A DNA stretch of 6,552 nt from an uncultured Lacticaseibacillus sp. (GCA_934339215.1 CAKRHU010000092.1:1-6552); one strand, 5' to 3'; counted from the first letter of the stretch, positions 1 to 6,552 are shown. Notes: generated from the letters alone by a model not told the origin. Numbers and translations: made by a program.

Positions 1-300
1 GTCGATGGCAGCCATGGCGTCTGCTTCATCCGCTTGTTCACCATAAGGCAGGCGCACGGCGATGAACTTGTAGTCTTGATTGCCTGTTTCTTTGCGTAAT
101 TCAGTGACGGCGATTTCGGCAAGCTTACCGGCTAAAGTGGAATCTTGGCCACCGGAAATCCCGAGGACTAAAGTTTTTAAGCCACTGTAATGAGTGAGAT
201 AACTTTTCAGAAAGTCAACGCTGCGACGGATCTCAGTTTTAGGGTCGATGGTTGGTTGCACGTGTAAGGTGGTGATGATTTCTTGTTGTAATGGGCGCAT
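1..300 (-). CDS. nadE: NH3-dependent NAD+ synthetase, N-terminal 100 residues (3' end off window)
   Basis: NadE catalyses the last step of NAD+ synthesis in the cytoplasm: ATP-dependent amidation of nicotinic acid adenine dinucleotide, with ammonia as nitrogen donor. The 100 visible codons begin [10 protein letters not shown]. They contain the PP-loop ATP-binding motif SGGQDS at residues 49-54, preceded by the hydrophobic strand LKTLVLG, and then the family-typical stretch [17 protein letters not shown] at 80-95. There is no glutaminase (nitrilase-like) domain in front of the PP-loop, so this is the short ammonia-using form, usually about 275 aa; roughly two thirds therefore lies beyond position 1. 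The ATG at 300 is supported by an AAAGGAG site at 314-320, with a somewhat long 13-nt spacing and no alternative in-frame start nearby. It is divergent from the broken hydrolase gene. The identification is by motif and family memory and is firm. Confidence 0.95.
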   Translation of the reverse strand, partial: MRPLQQEIITTLHVQPTIDPKTEIRRSVDFLKSYLTHYSGLKTLVLGISGGQDSTLAGKLAEIAVTELRKETGNQDYKFIAVRLPYGEQADEADAMAAID

Positions 301-336
301 GTTGATTGAAAGTCTCCTTTATAAGGTGTCGTGTTT

Positions 337-366
337 ATCATACGCCCAAGGGTTGGCTGCGCGCAA
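337..366 (-). promoter_or_regulatory. Probable sigma-A promoter of nadE
   Basis: On the minus strand a TATGAT -10 box (337-342) lies 18 nt from a weak TTGCGC -35 box (361-366). Transcription would start near 330, giving a leader of about 30 nt that carries the AAAGGAG ribosome binding site at 314-320. The -10 matches the consensus in five of six bases and the -35 in only three, so the call rests mainly on the -10 and its position. Confidence 0.45.
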
Positions 367-426
367 TGAAACTGGTGAGAATTAGTGACACTTACCCGAC
401 AATTTTACCGTTAGCGTAATGAGAGA

Positions 427-1185
427 TTGGCGCTAAAATCGTGTAATCTTTACCAAAGCGTTGCAAGAAATCACAGTTTTTTCCAAATCGGCAAACAAGA
501 TATAGCGCATGTGGACGTGTTGGCGCAAACTTGTCGCGTGATCGCCATCGACTTGCGCGGGCAAGGCCATTCCAACCACGTTACCAAAGGGCCACGCGTT
601 TCTCGCTTAGCCCAAGACGTGCACGAGTTGCTCCAAGGCTTAAATTTGGATGATGTCACTTATCTCGGCTGGTCGATGGGTGGTGCAGTGGGTTGGTGTT
701 ACTGGGATCTTTTCCGCGACGACCGGTTGAAGAAACTTATTTTCGTAGATGAACCAGCCTTGGCGGCAAGCGATCCGGATAACCCAACTGGCGCCATGTC
801 GTATGATGACCTCAGCGCCTTTCAGGCGAACATGACCGAACGCCCCAAACCAACTATCGAAACTTTCCAACGTTCCCTTCTACATAAGAAAGAATTGGAT
901 ATAGATGATCTAATTGCCGACTCACAACTCGGCGACGGCCCTTTCTTAGGCCAGCTGATTTTTAATCATCACGTCACGGATTGGTCAGACACGATTCCAA
1001 CCATCACCTTGCCAAGTCTGGTGATTGCCGGTGAAAATTCGTTGGTGAACTGACATTCGACTAAAGCCGTGGCCGATATGATTTTAGGCTCACGGTTTGA
1101 ACGTTTTGATGATGCTGGGCACATGTTGTTTTTTGAATATCCTGAGAAATTCAATGCATTGGTCAGCGATTTTGTGACGGCATAA
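427..1185 (+). pseudogene. Alpha/beta-hydrolase fold protein, degraded (premature stop, damaged 5' end)
   Basis: The reading frame encodes a serine-hydrolase-type alpha/beta-hydrolase. It shows RVIAIDLRGQGHS (residues 37-49), the nucleophile elbow GWSMGG (81-86, Ser83), a strand ending LIFVDEPA (105-111; Asp108 could be the acid) and LPSLVIAGENS (195-205). Codon 209 is TGA (1051-1053), where related proteins would plausibly have Trp (TGG). The same frame then continues for 43 codons with HSTKAVADM and the catalytic-His motif DDAGHMLFFEYP (His232), ending at TAA 1183-1185. The 5' end is also poor: the strand-plus-HG oxyanion motif expected before RNHSFFQ is unrecognisable, the TTG at 427 has no properly spaced RBS, and stops precede it in frame. 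The original start may have been the ATG at 366, now out of frame and ending at 417-419. The broken product would lack the His and should be inactive. The substrate cannot be told. Confidence 0.8.
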
Positions 1186-1188
1186 GTT

Positions 1189-1221
1189 AAAAAGGCTTGC
1201 TCGGCATCAACCGGGCAAGCC
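1189..1221 (-). terminator. Rho-independent terminator of the pspC-like gene, probably bidirectional
   Basis: Arms at 1194-1204 (GGCTTGCTCGG) and 1211-1221 (CCGGGCAAGCC) form an 11-bp stem with one G-T wobble and a 6-nt loop (CATCAA). Read on the minus strand, the stem is followed immediately by TTTTT (1193-1189), as expected 12 nt after the pspC-like stop codon. On the plus strand it lies 8 nt after the hydrolase stop and is followed by the weaker CTTCGTTT. It therefore probably serves both convergent genes, most efficiently on the minus strand. Confidence 0.85.
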
Positions 1222-1232
1222 CTTCGTTTGCA

Positions 1233-1397
1233 TTAGTTAGGTAAAACCAGCCAAAGCGCTAAATAAACCCAGAAGAAGATCGCGCCACCGAAAACGAACA
1301 ACAAGCGAATCCATAATGAATTGATCCCAAAGTTTTCCGCAATGCCCCCACAAACACCCGCTAATAATCGATCAGAATTTGATTTCCGTAATTTCAT
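1233..1397 (-). CDS. Small PspC-domain membrane protein (54 aa)
   Basis: This 54-residue protein begins MKLRKSNSDRLLAGVCGGIAENFGI. The R-x-L-AGVCGGIAE-x-FGI segment (10-25) is the hallmark of the PspC domain. It is followed by a hydrophobic stretch (about residues 28-52, RLLFVFGGAIFFWVYLALWLVLP) that makes a transmembrane helix or hairpin. PspC proteins belong to phage-shock/envelope-stress systems in Proteobacteria; in Firmicutes, single short PspC proteins are common and their role is mostly inferred from that link. The size fits a minimal stand-alone PspC domain, so it is not obviously truncated. The ATG at 1397 has an excellent RBS, GGGGAGG at 1405-1411, with 7-nt spacing. No psp partner gene is visible, and it ends just before the terminator hairpin. 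Domain assignment is secure; the cellular role is not. Confidence 0.93.
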   Translation of the reverse strand: MKLRKSNSDRLLAGVCGGIAENFGINSLWIRLLFVFGGAIFFWVYLALWLVLPN

Positions 1398-1404
1398 GGT
1401 AATT

Positions 1405-1431
1405 CCTCCCCTTTACACCATAAGCATACCA
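1405..1431 (-). promoter_or_regulatory. RBS and possible extended -10 promoter of the pspC-like gene
   Basis: Read on the minus strand, TGGTATGCT (1431-1423) has the TG-n-TATnnT form of an extended -10 element. No good -35 box lies 16-18 nt upstream of it. A start near 1416 would leave a very short leader beginning just before AAAGGGGAGG (1414-1405), the ribosome binding site 7 nt before the ATG. An alternative -10 is TATGGT at 1422-1417. The RBS is convincing, the promoter only plausible. Confidence 0.4.
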
Positions 1432-1525
1432 AGGAGAGTGAAAAATCACCCACGGCGAAAGCTGGATTTTAAGCTCATACTGAAGTCTGAGTTGTGGCTG
1501 AAGTCCGTTAACCAAACTATTAATT

Positions 1526-3643
1526 TCACTGTACTTTGGCTTGAAGGCGTTGTGCCATTAACCAATACTCACGCAAATACTTCACCAAAAACGGCACCAC
1601 AGTATATTGCCCATTGCGAACAAACTCAACGCTCATCAGTTTTGAAAAATTGCCAAAATTCTCTAAAATATCAGCATCTCCAGTTCCAGCTAACGGATAG
1701 ATTTGCCTTAGGACATTGGCCCGATCAACTGACCGTTTCAAGGAATCTTTAGCTCCAACATAATAATCCCACTCGTCGTCTATTTGCGTTAACCCAATAC
1801 CGGTCATCCCCGAAACCGGCGAGTCAGGTAGCTTTCGTTGAAGCGTGTCTTTAAACGTGAAAGGTGCGTTTTGTTCGAGCCAATGATTGAGCCACTTCAT
1901 TTGTGAGTTTCTCGGACCAAGCGCATTTGCCCGCAGTAAAGTATCCAAATCGCTTAATTTGAACACTGGGCCTAGCGTCATCGTCAACTGCTTGATTCGC
2001 TTCACCACCGCCAACAGCTCAGGCTTTTTTTGTCCTTGCAACTCCAATTCATCAAATGTACGCAATACGGTTTCTCGCGTTAACTGTTGGGCCAGGTTAC
2101 TTTTTTGCAACTGAATTTTGATCTGTTTGCCGTTGGGCATGGTCGTCCGGTCTGTTTGTAAAAACAAGTATCGTTTTTGATCGCGTTCAATCACACAAGC
2201 CACTTGATTCCAGAAATAGGCTTTCTTCTTCCAATGTAAGCACGGTAATAATTCCGCACACAATCTGGAGAAAATATCAGTGCCTACAATGTGGTTCAAA
2301 TCGACAAGGTGTTGATCAAAGGTCAATGCACCCGTTTGCGAAATCTTTAGTCTAACGACCAACACTTCAGGTTCGGCCTGGTTGGACAAAAAGTTGAACG
2401 CATAATACGCATAGGCTTGTGCGACGGCAATCAGCGGTTCAGCCACAGATGTTAGTTGCTGGTGGGCAAGGTCTTGTCGGACCAACAATTCTTGAGCCAG
2501 CTTAATTAACGCAGGATCGGTTGCGGCGTCAGCATCTTTTCCACTCGTATTCGGCTGCCAATTGACTGGATCATCTGGTTTCAGGTCATCACCAGCAAAT
2601 TTTTCAACCGTGAGATGCTGGATTATTTTATCGCTGTCCCCAACTTCATAATCGTCAACACAATCGTCAAGGCGGTGGTCTCTGAGCACTTGCAAGTTGA
2701 ATCCGGTTTTTGCCGACTCTGATAGTGTCAACTTCAATTTGGCTTTCTTGATCAGTTCACTCCCTGCCAACGCCGTGTAAATTTTCTCCGCTAACTGCTT
2801 GGGTTGCCCATCGCCTGGCAAAGCATACAAGTTGAGTGGCGTTGGGCTAAGTTTTTGCCAAGCGGTTGCCGGCTGAGGTAACTTAGCGCGGCGGAATTGC
2901 GTGACCCGGCTTTCGCGAAACGTCACTGGTACCTTGAAAAATTCACGACAATTGCGATTTAGATTCTCGACCAACTGCGTCATGATACCGACCTTAGATT
3001 TTTCAAAATGGGCGACGTCATTCATCATTAAAAACTGGATCTGGTTACGATGTTGCGTATGATTGCCTCGCACATACACCGTCTCACCTGATTTTGGCTG
3101 ATAACGGTACAGTTGTTGCCGGCGTTCATTACAGCGATAAGGCGTTTCATCAGGTTTGATGGCATTGGTTTCGGTAAACGTTTCGACTTGAGCAGTTAAA
3201 TCGTGTTGCCAACTCACTTTAATTGCCAGTCCATGGCATTGGCGTGAGCCATCAGTTCTAGTCCACACCCACTTTGGCTTGACGATGATTAAATCCGGAG
3301 AAGTACTGGGCATGCTTAAGGCATGGATACCTGCACCTTGTTGATTCAATAGCAGGTTCAACAGGTGATTGTCGAATACCTTGGCATCACGAGCTTCATT
3401 TAAAAGTAATGTTTCAACCTGCAAGAATTCAACCGGAATAATTTCAATCCCTTGAGGTACCATACACAGGTATTTGGCTTTGTTTAAAGTCGTGATGGCT
3501 ACGATTTGGTTGCGCGCCAAGAACTGATGGAACGCGCCAAAATGGTCTTTTAACACCTTGACGATCAAGAATTGGTACTTCAGTTGCAACATTTCTTTAT
3601 TTAATTCAAAATCTACTTTACTGGTTAGAATGGTTTGTGTCAT
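1526..3643 (-). CDS. Uncharacterised 705-aa companion of the helicase-nuclease; possible divergent pPIWI_RE-like protein
   Basis: I do not recognise this protein with certainty. It has no Walker A, methyltransferase, HD, PLD or transmembrane motif, and looks like a large soluble multidomain protein. Seen, numbering from ATG 3643: a beta-rich N-terminal half; a YEVGDSDKIIQHLTVEKF segment (332-349); an acidic, low-complexity linker (352-376); an alpha/beta region with YLFLQTDRTTMPNG (492-505); and a C-terminal domain with GMTGIGL (612-618), YYVG (627-630) and a terminal block of Arg676, T-V-V-P (681-684) and L-R-E-Y (690-693). The arrangement R...T-x-x-P...E-Y near the C-terminus resembles the end of the RNase H-like domain of pPIWI_RE proteins, and the DinG-type helicase plus REase upstream are the known partners of that family. 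The protein is shorter than usual for pPIWI_RE. The CDS overlaps the helicase gene by 26 bp, implying co-translation and joint function. The CDS is certain; the family is a hypothesis at about 40%. Confidence 0.9.
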   Translation of the reverse strand: MTQTILTSKVDFELNKEMLQLKYQFLIVKVLKDHFGAFHQFLARNQIVAITTLNKAKYLCMVPQGIEIIPVEFLQVETLLLNEARDAKVFDNHLLNLLLNQQGAGIHALSMPSTSPDLIIVKPKWVWTRTDGSRQCHGLAIKVSWQHDLTAQVETFTETNAIKPDETPYRCNERRQQLYRYQPKSGETVYVRGNHTQHRNQIQFLMMNDVAHFEKSKVGIMTQLVENLNRNCREFFKVPVTFRESRVTQFRRAKLPQPATAWQKLSPTPLNLYALPGDGQPKQLAEKIYTALAGSELIKKAKLKLTLSESAKTGFNLQVLRDHRLDDCVDDYEVGDSDKIIQHLTVEKFAGDDLKPDDPVNWQPNTSGKDADAATDPALIKLAQELLVRQDLAHQQLTSVAEPLIAVAQAYAYYAFNFLSNQAEPEVLVVRLKISQTGALTFDQHLVDLNHIVGTDIFSRLCAELLPCLHWKKKAYFWNQVACVIERDQKRYLFLQTDRTTMPNGKQIKIQLQKSNLAQQLTRETVLRTFDELELQGQKKPELLAVVKRIKQLTMTLGPVFKLSDLDTLLRANALGPRNSQMKWLNHWLEQNAPFTFKDTLQRKLPDSPVSGMTGIGLTQIDDEWDYYVGAKDSLKRSVDRANVLRQIYPLAGTGDADILENFGNFSKLMSVEFVRNGQYTVVPFLVKYLREYWLMAQRLQAKVQ

Positions 3644-6552
3644 TGATGATTGCTCCAATCATGCGTTTACTTGCCGGGGTTAAGACCAGCTGGCCTTGAT
3701 GGTCGATCAATCCTGGCACTTCCAAAATACGACGATCTGTCACTGGCACCGGCTGGCTACCGTTGATTGCCACAACATTGACGATCAATACATGCCACTG
3801 GCGACCCGTGTTCTGTTCTAGTTTGCGCAACTTTTCAATCACGTGTTGCCGTTCTTTTTGCGGATCAACATCAGGCATGCCACGCCAATTCTTGAAATCG
3901 ATGGCGATGTTCGACTCTAAATAGTAATCAAATAATTCGTTATTCGCCACCTGATCAAACGCGTGTAACTTCGCGCCTGGCCACTCCGCCTCGAAAATAA
4001 ACTTACCCGTAACTTCACCCAGTGCCCCTAAATATAAATTAATAAACTGAGTTGGATTGATCATCAATTCTTCAGGTTGCCATTCAACTGTAATCCCTTG
4101 GTCAATTAAATGACGTTGCAATCCTGGATAGGCACAAAATGCCGCCATTCCCGCTGCTTCTGCAGAAATTATCACCCCTGATCCTTCGAAGTTGAATTCA
4201 CCACTATCCACATACAGTGGTTTCACTGAATAATGATTCTGTGGCTGCTCAAACGTCAGATACTGCATCATCCAGTGCTGATAATGCTCAGCTTGCAACA
4301 AATATTTAGCCAACGTGCTCATTGAAACCGTTGGATGCTTTAACACAAAATCACGACTCGCGCGATAATATTCGGCGGCTTCGGCGTTGACTTGCAAATA
4401 AGGCACCAACGCCTTGAGGTCTCGCGCTGTATAACGCGTTAAGTTTTCCTTTTCCGCTTCGGCCTGCGTTGCGTGAAAATCATGAAACTGTTGTTCAGCA
4501 TAGGCAATCAAAGCTTGATACTCTGGTGAAACGGCATGCATATCGATGCCGACTTGGCTAATTTTTTCGATGACTTCAGGCGCGACTAAAATTTTGATAT
4601 CCGGCACTTTATTGAAGGAGCGGTTCATTCGACCAACTGCTTGAATAATCGTGCGTGAATAACTGGCAACAAGGCTCAACACTGATTGTGGTTGCTTGCG
4701 GGGAAGGCCTTTTTGCAAGGCGGACAGCTGTGCTTTCAACGTTTGATAACTGATTTCATTGTTATCTGCCAGATATTCTAATTCCGTCACCAATCGAATG
4801 CCAGCTGCATCCATTTGAAAGTGGCGGTCTGAGCTAAGGATATGCGTCACATCGCCCAAATAAATACCTGCCAAATCAACGGAATCAAATCTCGGGTCGG
4901 CTTGATTTGGCTGACTCTGACCAACACGTTTAACCAGGTTGATTTCAAAGTCTCCCATTTTGTGTTGCAGATTCTGGCCAGTCCCAAGGGTTCGATATGA
5001 ACTCAACAAGTAAACCCGAGTTTCTTGCTTGCTCGGAAACGCCAAAGCCGACTCAATTTGAGTGTCAATTGTCTCAGCATTGGTTGAAGAAATAATCTGC
5101 AATTGTGGGGTGGTCGTCGAATCGGTAATCAACAATCCGCGTAATTGTTTGAAAACCTGCTCAAGATATTGCTGAGACATCTCAGCTTGATTGCCAGGAA
5201 GTAGCGTCTGCAACCCTAAGAAACTAGTCATTGTATCATCAAGCAAAAATACCACAAACGAGTCAAACAAATGTAAATAACGGCGCAAAAGATAATCTGC
5301 ATCGTGATTGTGCTCACTTTCCGCAACGGCAAGATTGGCCTGTTCTTCCAACGCTTGATCCATTTCGTTCACGGTGGTCAAATTCAATTCAGCAAACTTG
5401 GCGCCTAATCTTGTTTGAAGGATGTCTTCAATCGATGAAGCGATAGTGACCACAGCTGGATGAATGGTCACCCCAGCTTGCACATATGCGTTTGCAAGGT
5501 CTGTCCCACCATCAGCTGCCATCACTGCTTCGGTCACATCTTCAAATCGATCCCCTAAAATTTGTTTCAGATAATTCAAATCGAAATTATCCAACACCGT
5601 TCGGATAGTCGCTGTAGCTGACAAGCCAAGGACATTGGCCTTATCCAGGATCCCGAGTAAAAAACGTTCTGGTGTCACTGAAAAATATGAAGCGTTGATA
5701 TCAGTTCGCAGATCATGTTCAGAATCATTCACAAAATTAAATAATTTAAGGCCTTGTTCTTGAAAACGTCGATAATGTGCATTCACCGTCTTCGCTTGTT
5801 CACGACGTTTCGGCAGTTGACTCAACCCTAAAGACATCAAGACCTCGGCTTGGTCAGCAGTTAGTCCAAGCGCATCATAGATTGTGTAACAAGCCTCGCG
5901 AATCGTCATTCCATCTGAAAGCAACGGACGCGCCACATTCCTGGCGTCTTGAAAGCGTCGAGCTTGTTTTAAAATAAACATCGCAAAGCGTTTGATAAAA
6001 GCCGACACAGCAAACAACATGCCTTGAAAATGAAGGCTATCTGTCACCTCTTCGCCGATGATCACCTGATGTTTGGTCGGATCAGAATACGCATGCCAAG
6101 CGCGACCTTGACTGATCAAGTTTCGCTGAGGCAGATGAAGGACAAAACCAGTATCGATTTTTCCTTCGGCACTGCGATAAAGTTGACCAAGGGCGTATTT
6201 TTCTCTCAACTCTTGGGCGCGTTTGGTGAGCCCTGACAGTCCATCGCCTGCAGTCAAGAGGTCACTAAGTTGACTAGGCAACTGATCGAACCGTTGCAAG
6301 GCCTCATAGATGGATTTGAACAAAACTGTTAAATCAGCTTGGACTTTTAAGGCATTATCAATGGCTTGATCCCACATCCGTTCTTTGACAGTATCAAATT
6401 CATCTAAAACCACGAGGGCCCCTTTCAACAATGCAGAATATTGAAAAGGTATCGACTTCCGCGAGAAAAATGGCGTATAGCTGCGAATAAATTTGTCCCC
6501 CGATTTACAATTGAAGTGCAACAGGCAATAGACTAGACCAAAAAGGCCATGA
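3618..6552 (-). CDS. SF2 (DinG/XPD-like) helicase with C-terminal PD-(D/E)XK nuclease domain, 5' end off window
   Basis: The frame is open to the right edge (codons for HGLFGLVYCL precede the TTG at 6521), so that TTG is not the real start. The N-terminus with Walker A is outside the window. Numbering from TTG 6521: motif II VVLDEFD (37-43); about 260 mostly helical residues, the place and size of an XPD/DinG arch insertion; motif III GLSATAT (299-305); a further insertion with an acidic patch (about 390-410); motif V-like YRTLGTGQNLQ (509-519); and motif VI QAVGRMNR (627-634) with its arginine finger. After a helical linker comes a restriction-endonuclease-type domain: GEVTGKFIFE (Glu836 on the first helix), LFDYY (Asp865) and IAIDFKNW (Asp875-x-Lys877, Trp879), i.e. 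D-x9-D-x-K, all catalytic positions intact. It probably unwinds and cuts nucleic acid for defence. It overlaps its 705-aa partner by 26 bp. A type III R-M Res subunit is less likely because the partner is no methyltransferase. The helicase-nuclease call is firm; the system is inferred. Confidence 0.88.
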   Translation of the reverse strand, partial: HGLFGLVYCLLHFNCKSGDKFIRSYTPFFSRKSIPFQYSALLKGALVVLDEFDTVKERMWDQAIDNALKVQADLTVLFKSIYEALQRFDQLPSQLSDLLTAGDGLSGLTKRAQELREKYALGQLYRSAEGKIDTGFVLHLPQRNLISQGRAWHAYSDPTKHQVIIGEEVTDSLHFQGMLFAVSAFIKRFAMFILKQARRFQDARNVARPLLSDGMTIREACYTIYDALGLTADQAEVLMSLGLSQLPKRREQAKTVNAHYRRFQEQGLKLFNFVNDSEHDLRTDINASYFSVTPERFLLGILDKANVLGLSATATIRTVLDNFDLNYLKQILGDRFEDVTEAVMAADGGTDLANAYVQAGVTIHPAVVTIASSIEDILQTRLGAKFAELNLTTVNEMDQALEEQANLAVAESEHNHDADYLLRRYLHLFDSFVVFLLDDTMTSFLGLQTLLPGNQAEMSQQYLEQVFKQLRGLLITDSTTTPQLQIISSTNAETIDTQIESALAFPSKQETRVYLLSSYRTLGTGQNLQHKMGDFEINLVKRVGQSQPNQADPRFDSVDLAGIYLGDVTHILSSDRHFQMDAAGIRLVTELEYLADNNEISYQTLKAQLSALQKGLPRKQPQSVLSLVASYSRTIIQAVGRMNRSFNKVPDIKILVAPEVIEKISQVGIDMHAVSPEYQALIAYAEQQFHDFHATQAEAEKENLTRYTARDLKALVPYLQVNAEAAEYYRASRDFVLKHPTVSMSTLAKYLLQAEHYQHWMMQYLTFEQPQNHYSVKPLYVDSGEFNFEGSGVIISAEAAGMAAFCAYPGLQRHLIDQGITVEWQPEELMINPTQFINLYLGALGEVTGKFIFEAEWPGAKLHAFDQVANNELFDYYLESNIAIDFKNWRGMPDVDPQKERQHVIEKLRKLEQNTGRQWHVLIVNVVAINGSQPVPVTDRRILEVPGLIDHQGQLVLTPASKRMIGAIINDTNHSNQ
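3653..3658 (-). promoter_or_regulatory. Ribosome binding site that decides the start of the 705-aa protein
   Basis: On the minus strand TTGGAG (3658-3653) lies 9 nt before ATG 3643, inside the 3' end of the helicase gene. The longest reading frame would begin at the TTG of this same element (3658), but that TTG is better read as part of the Shine-Dalgarno sequence, and no separate RBS stands at a proper distance before it. The internal site and the 26-bp overlap suggest translational coupling to the upstream helicase. Confidence 0.65.

Noticed and set aside
1440..1470. Possible terminator after the 705-aa gene (AAAATC pairing with GATTTT on the minus strand)
   Set aside because: The stem is only six mostly A-T pairs with a long loop, and the T-run is itself part of the stem; too weak to call, although some terminator is expected here.
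1480..1506. CTGAAGTC direct repeat as a CRISPR-like or integration repeat
   Set aside because: Only two 8-bp copies 18 nt apart; this may be chance, and no array or integrase is nearby.
1321..1752. Plus-strand open frame of 143 codons
   Set aside because: It runs antisense through the PspC-like gene, the intergenic region and the end of the 705-aa gene, has no RBS and no recognisable protein features.
1526..3658. Start of the companion gene at TTG 3658
   Set aside because: That TTG belongs to the TTGGAG ribosome binding site of ATG 3643; no separate RBS precedes it.
3618..6521. Helicase starting at TTG 6521 as a complete gene
   Set aside because: The frame is open upstream to the window edge and the helicase would lack its ATP-binding motif I.
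1526..6552. Type III restriction-modification (Res plus Mod)
   Set aside because: Res proteins also join an SF2 helicase to a PD-(D/E)XK domain, but the partner has no DPPY-type or FxGxG methyltransferase motif, and the motif II-III spacing is DinG/XPD-like.

Overview
This window looks like chromosomal DNA of a low-to-mid-GC Gram-positive bacterium, most likely a lactobacillus. The Lacticaseibacillus casei/paracasei/rhamnosus group is my best guess. The evidence is strong AAAGGAG/GGAGG-type ribosome binding sites, TTG/ATG starts, the NadE N-terminal sequence, and a very short PspC-family protein of Firmicutes type. The species is an inference from protein style, not from a search.

Layout, left to right. 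Positions 1-300 (minus strand) hold the first 100 codons of nadE, NH3-dependent NAD+ synthetase, whose 3' part lies off the left edge. A promoter and RBS for it sit at about 314-366. Positions 427-1185 (plus strand) hold a decayed alpha/beta-hydrolase gene. Its nucleophile elbow and C-terminal His motif survive, but the N-terminal oxyanion-hole region is unrecognisable and an in-frame TGA cuts it at codon 209. A strong, probably bidirectional, terminator hairpin at 1194-1221 separates it from a convergent 54-codon PspC-domain membrane protein gene (1233-1397, minus).

The rest of the window (1526-6552, minus strand) is one two-gene unit. The upstream gene, whose 5' end is off the right edge, encodes a large superfamily-2 helicase. 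It has DEFD, SATA and QAVGRMNR motifs and a DinG/XPD-like spacing of motifs, and it carries a C-terminal PD-(D/E)XK nuclease domain (E836, D865, D875-F-K877). It overlaps by 26 bp a 705-aa companion with no familiar enzyme motif. The C-terminal end of the companion (Arg, then T-x-x-P, then L-x-E-Y) resembles the end of pPIWI_RE proteins.

How they may work together: a DinG-type helicase, a REase with a D-x-K-x-W signature, and a PIWI_RE-like protein are the three parts of the predicted pPIWI_RE conflict module. Here helicase and nuclease appear fused, leaving a two-gene form. The helicase-nuclease fusion is well supported by motifs. The PIWI_RE assignment and the anti-invader role are hypotheses. 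The unit sits beside housekeeping nadE, a decaying hydrolase and a small pspC gene, which fits an accessory insertion into a core locus.
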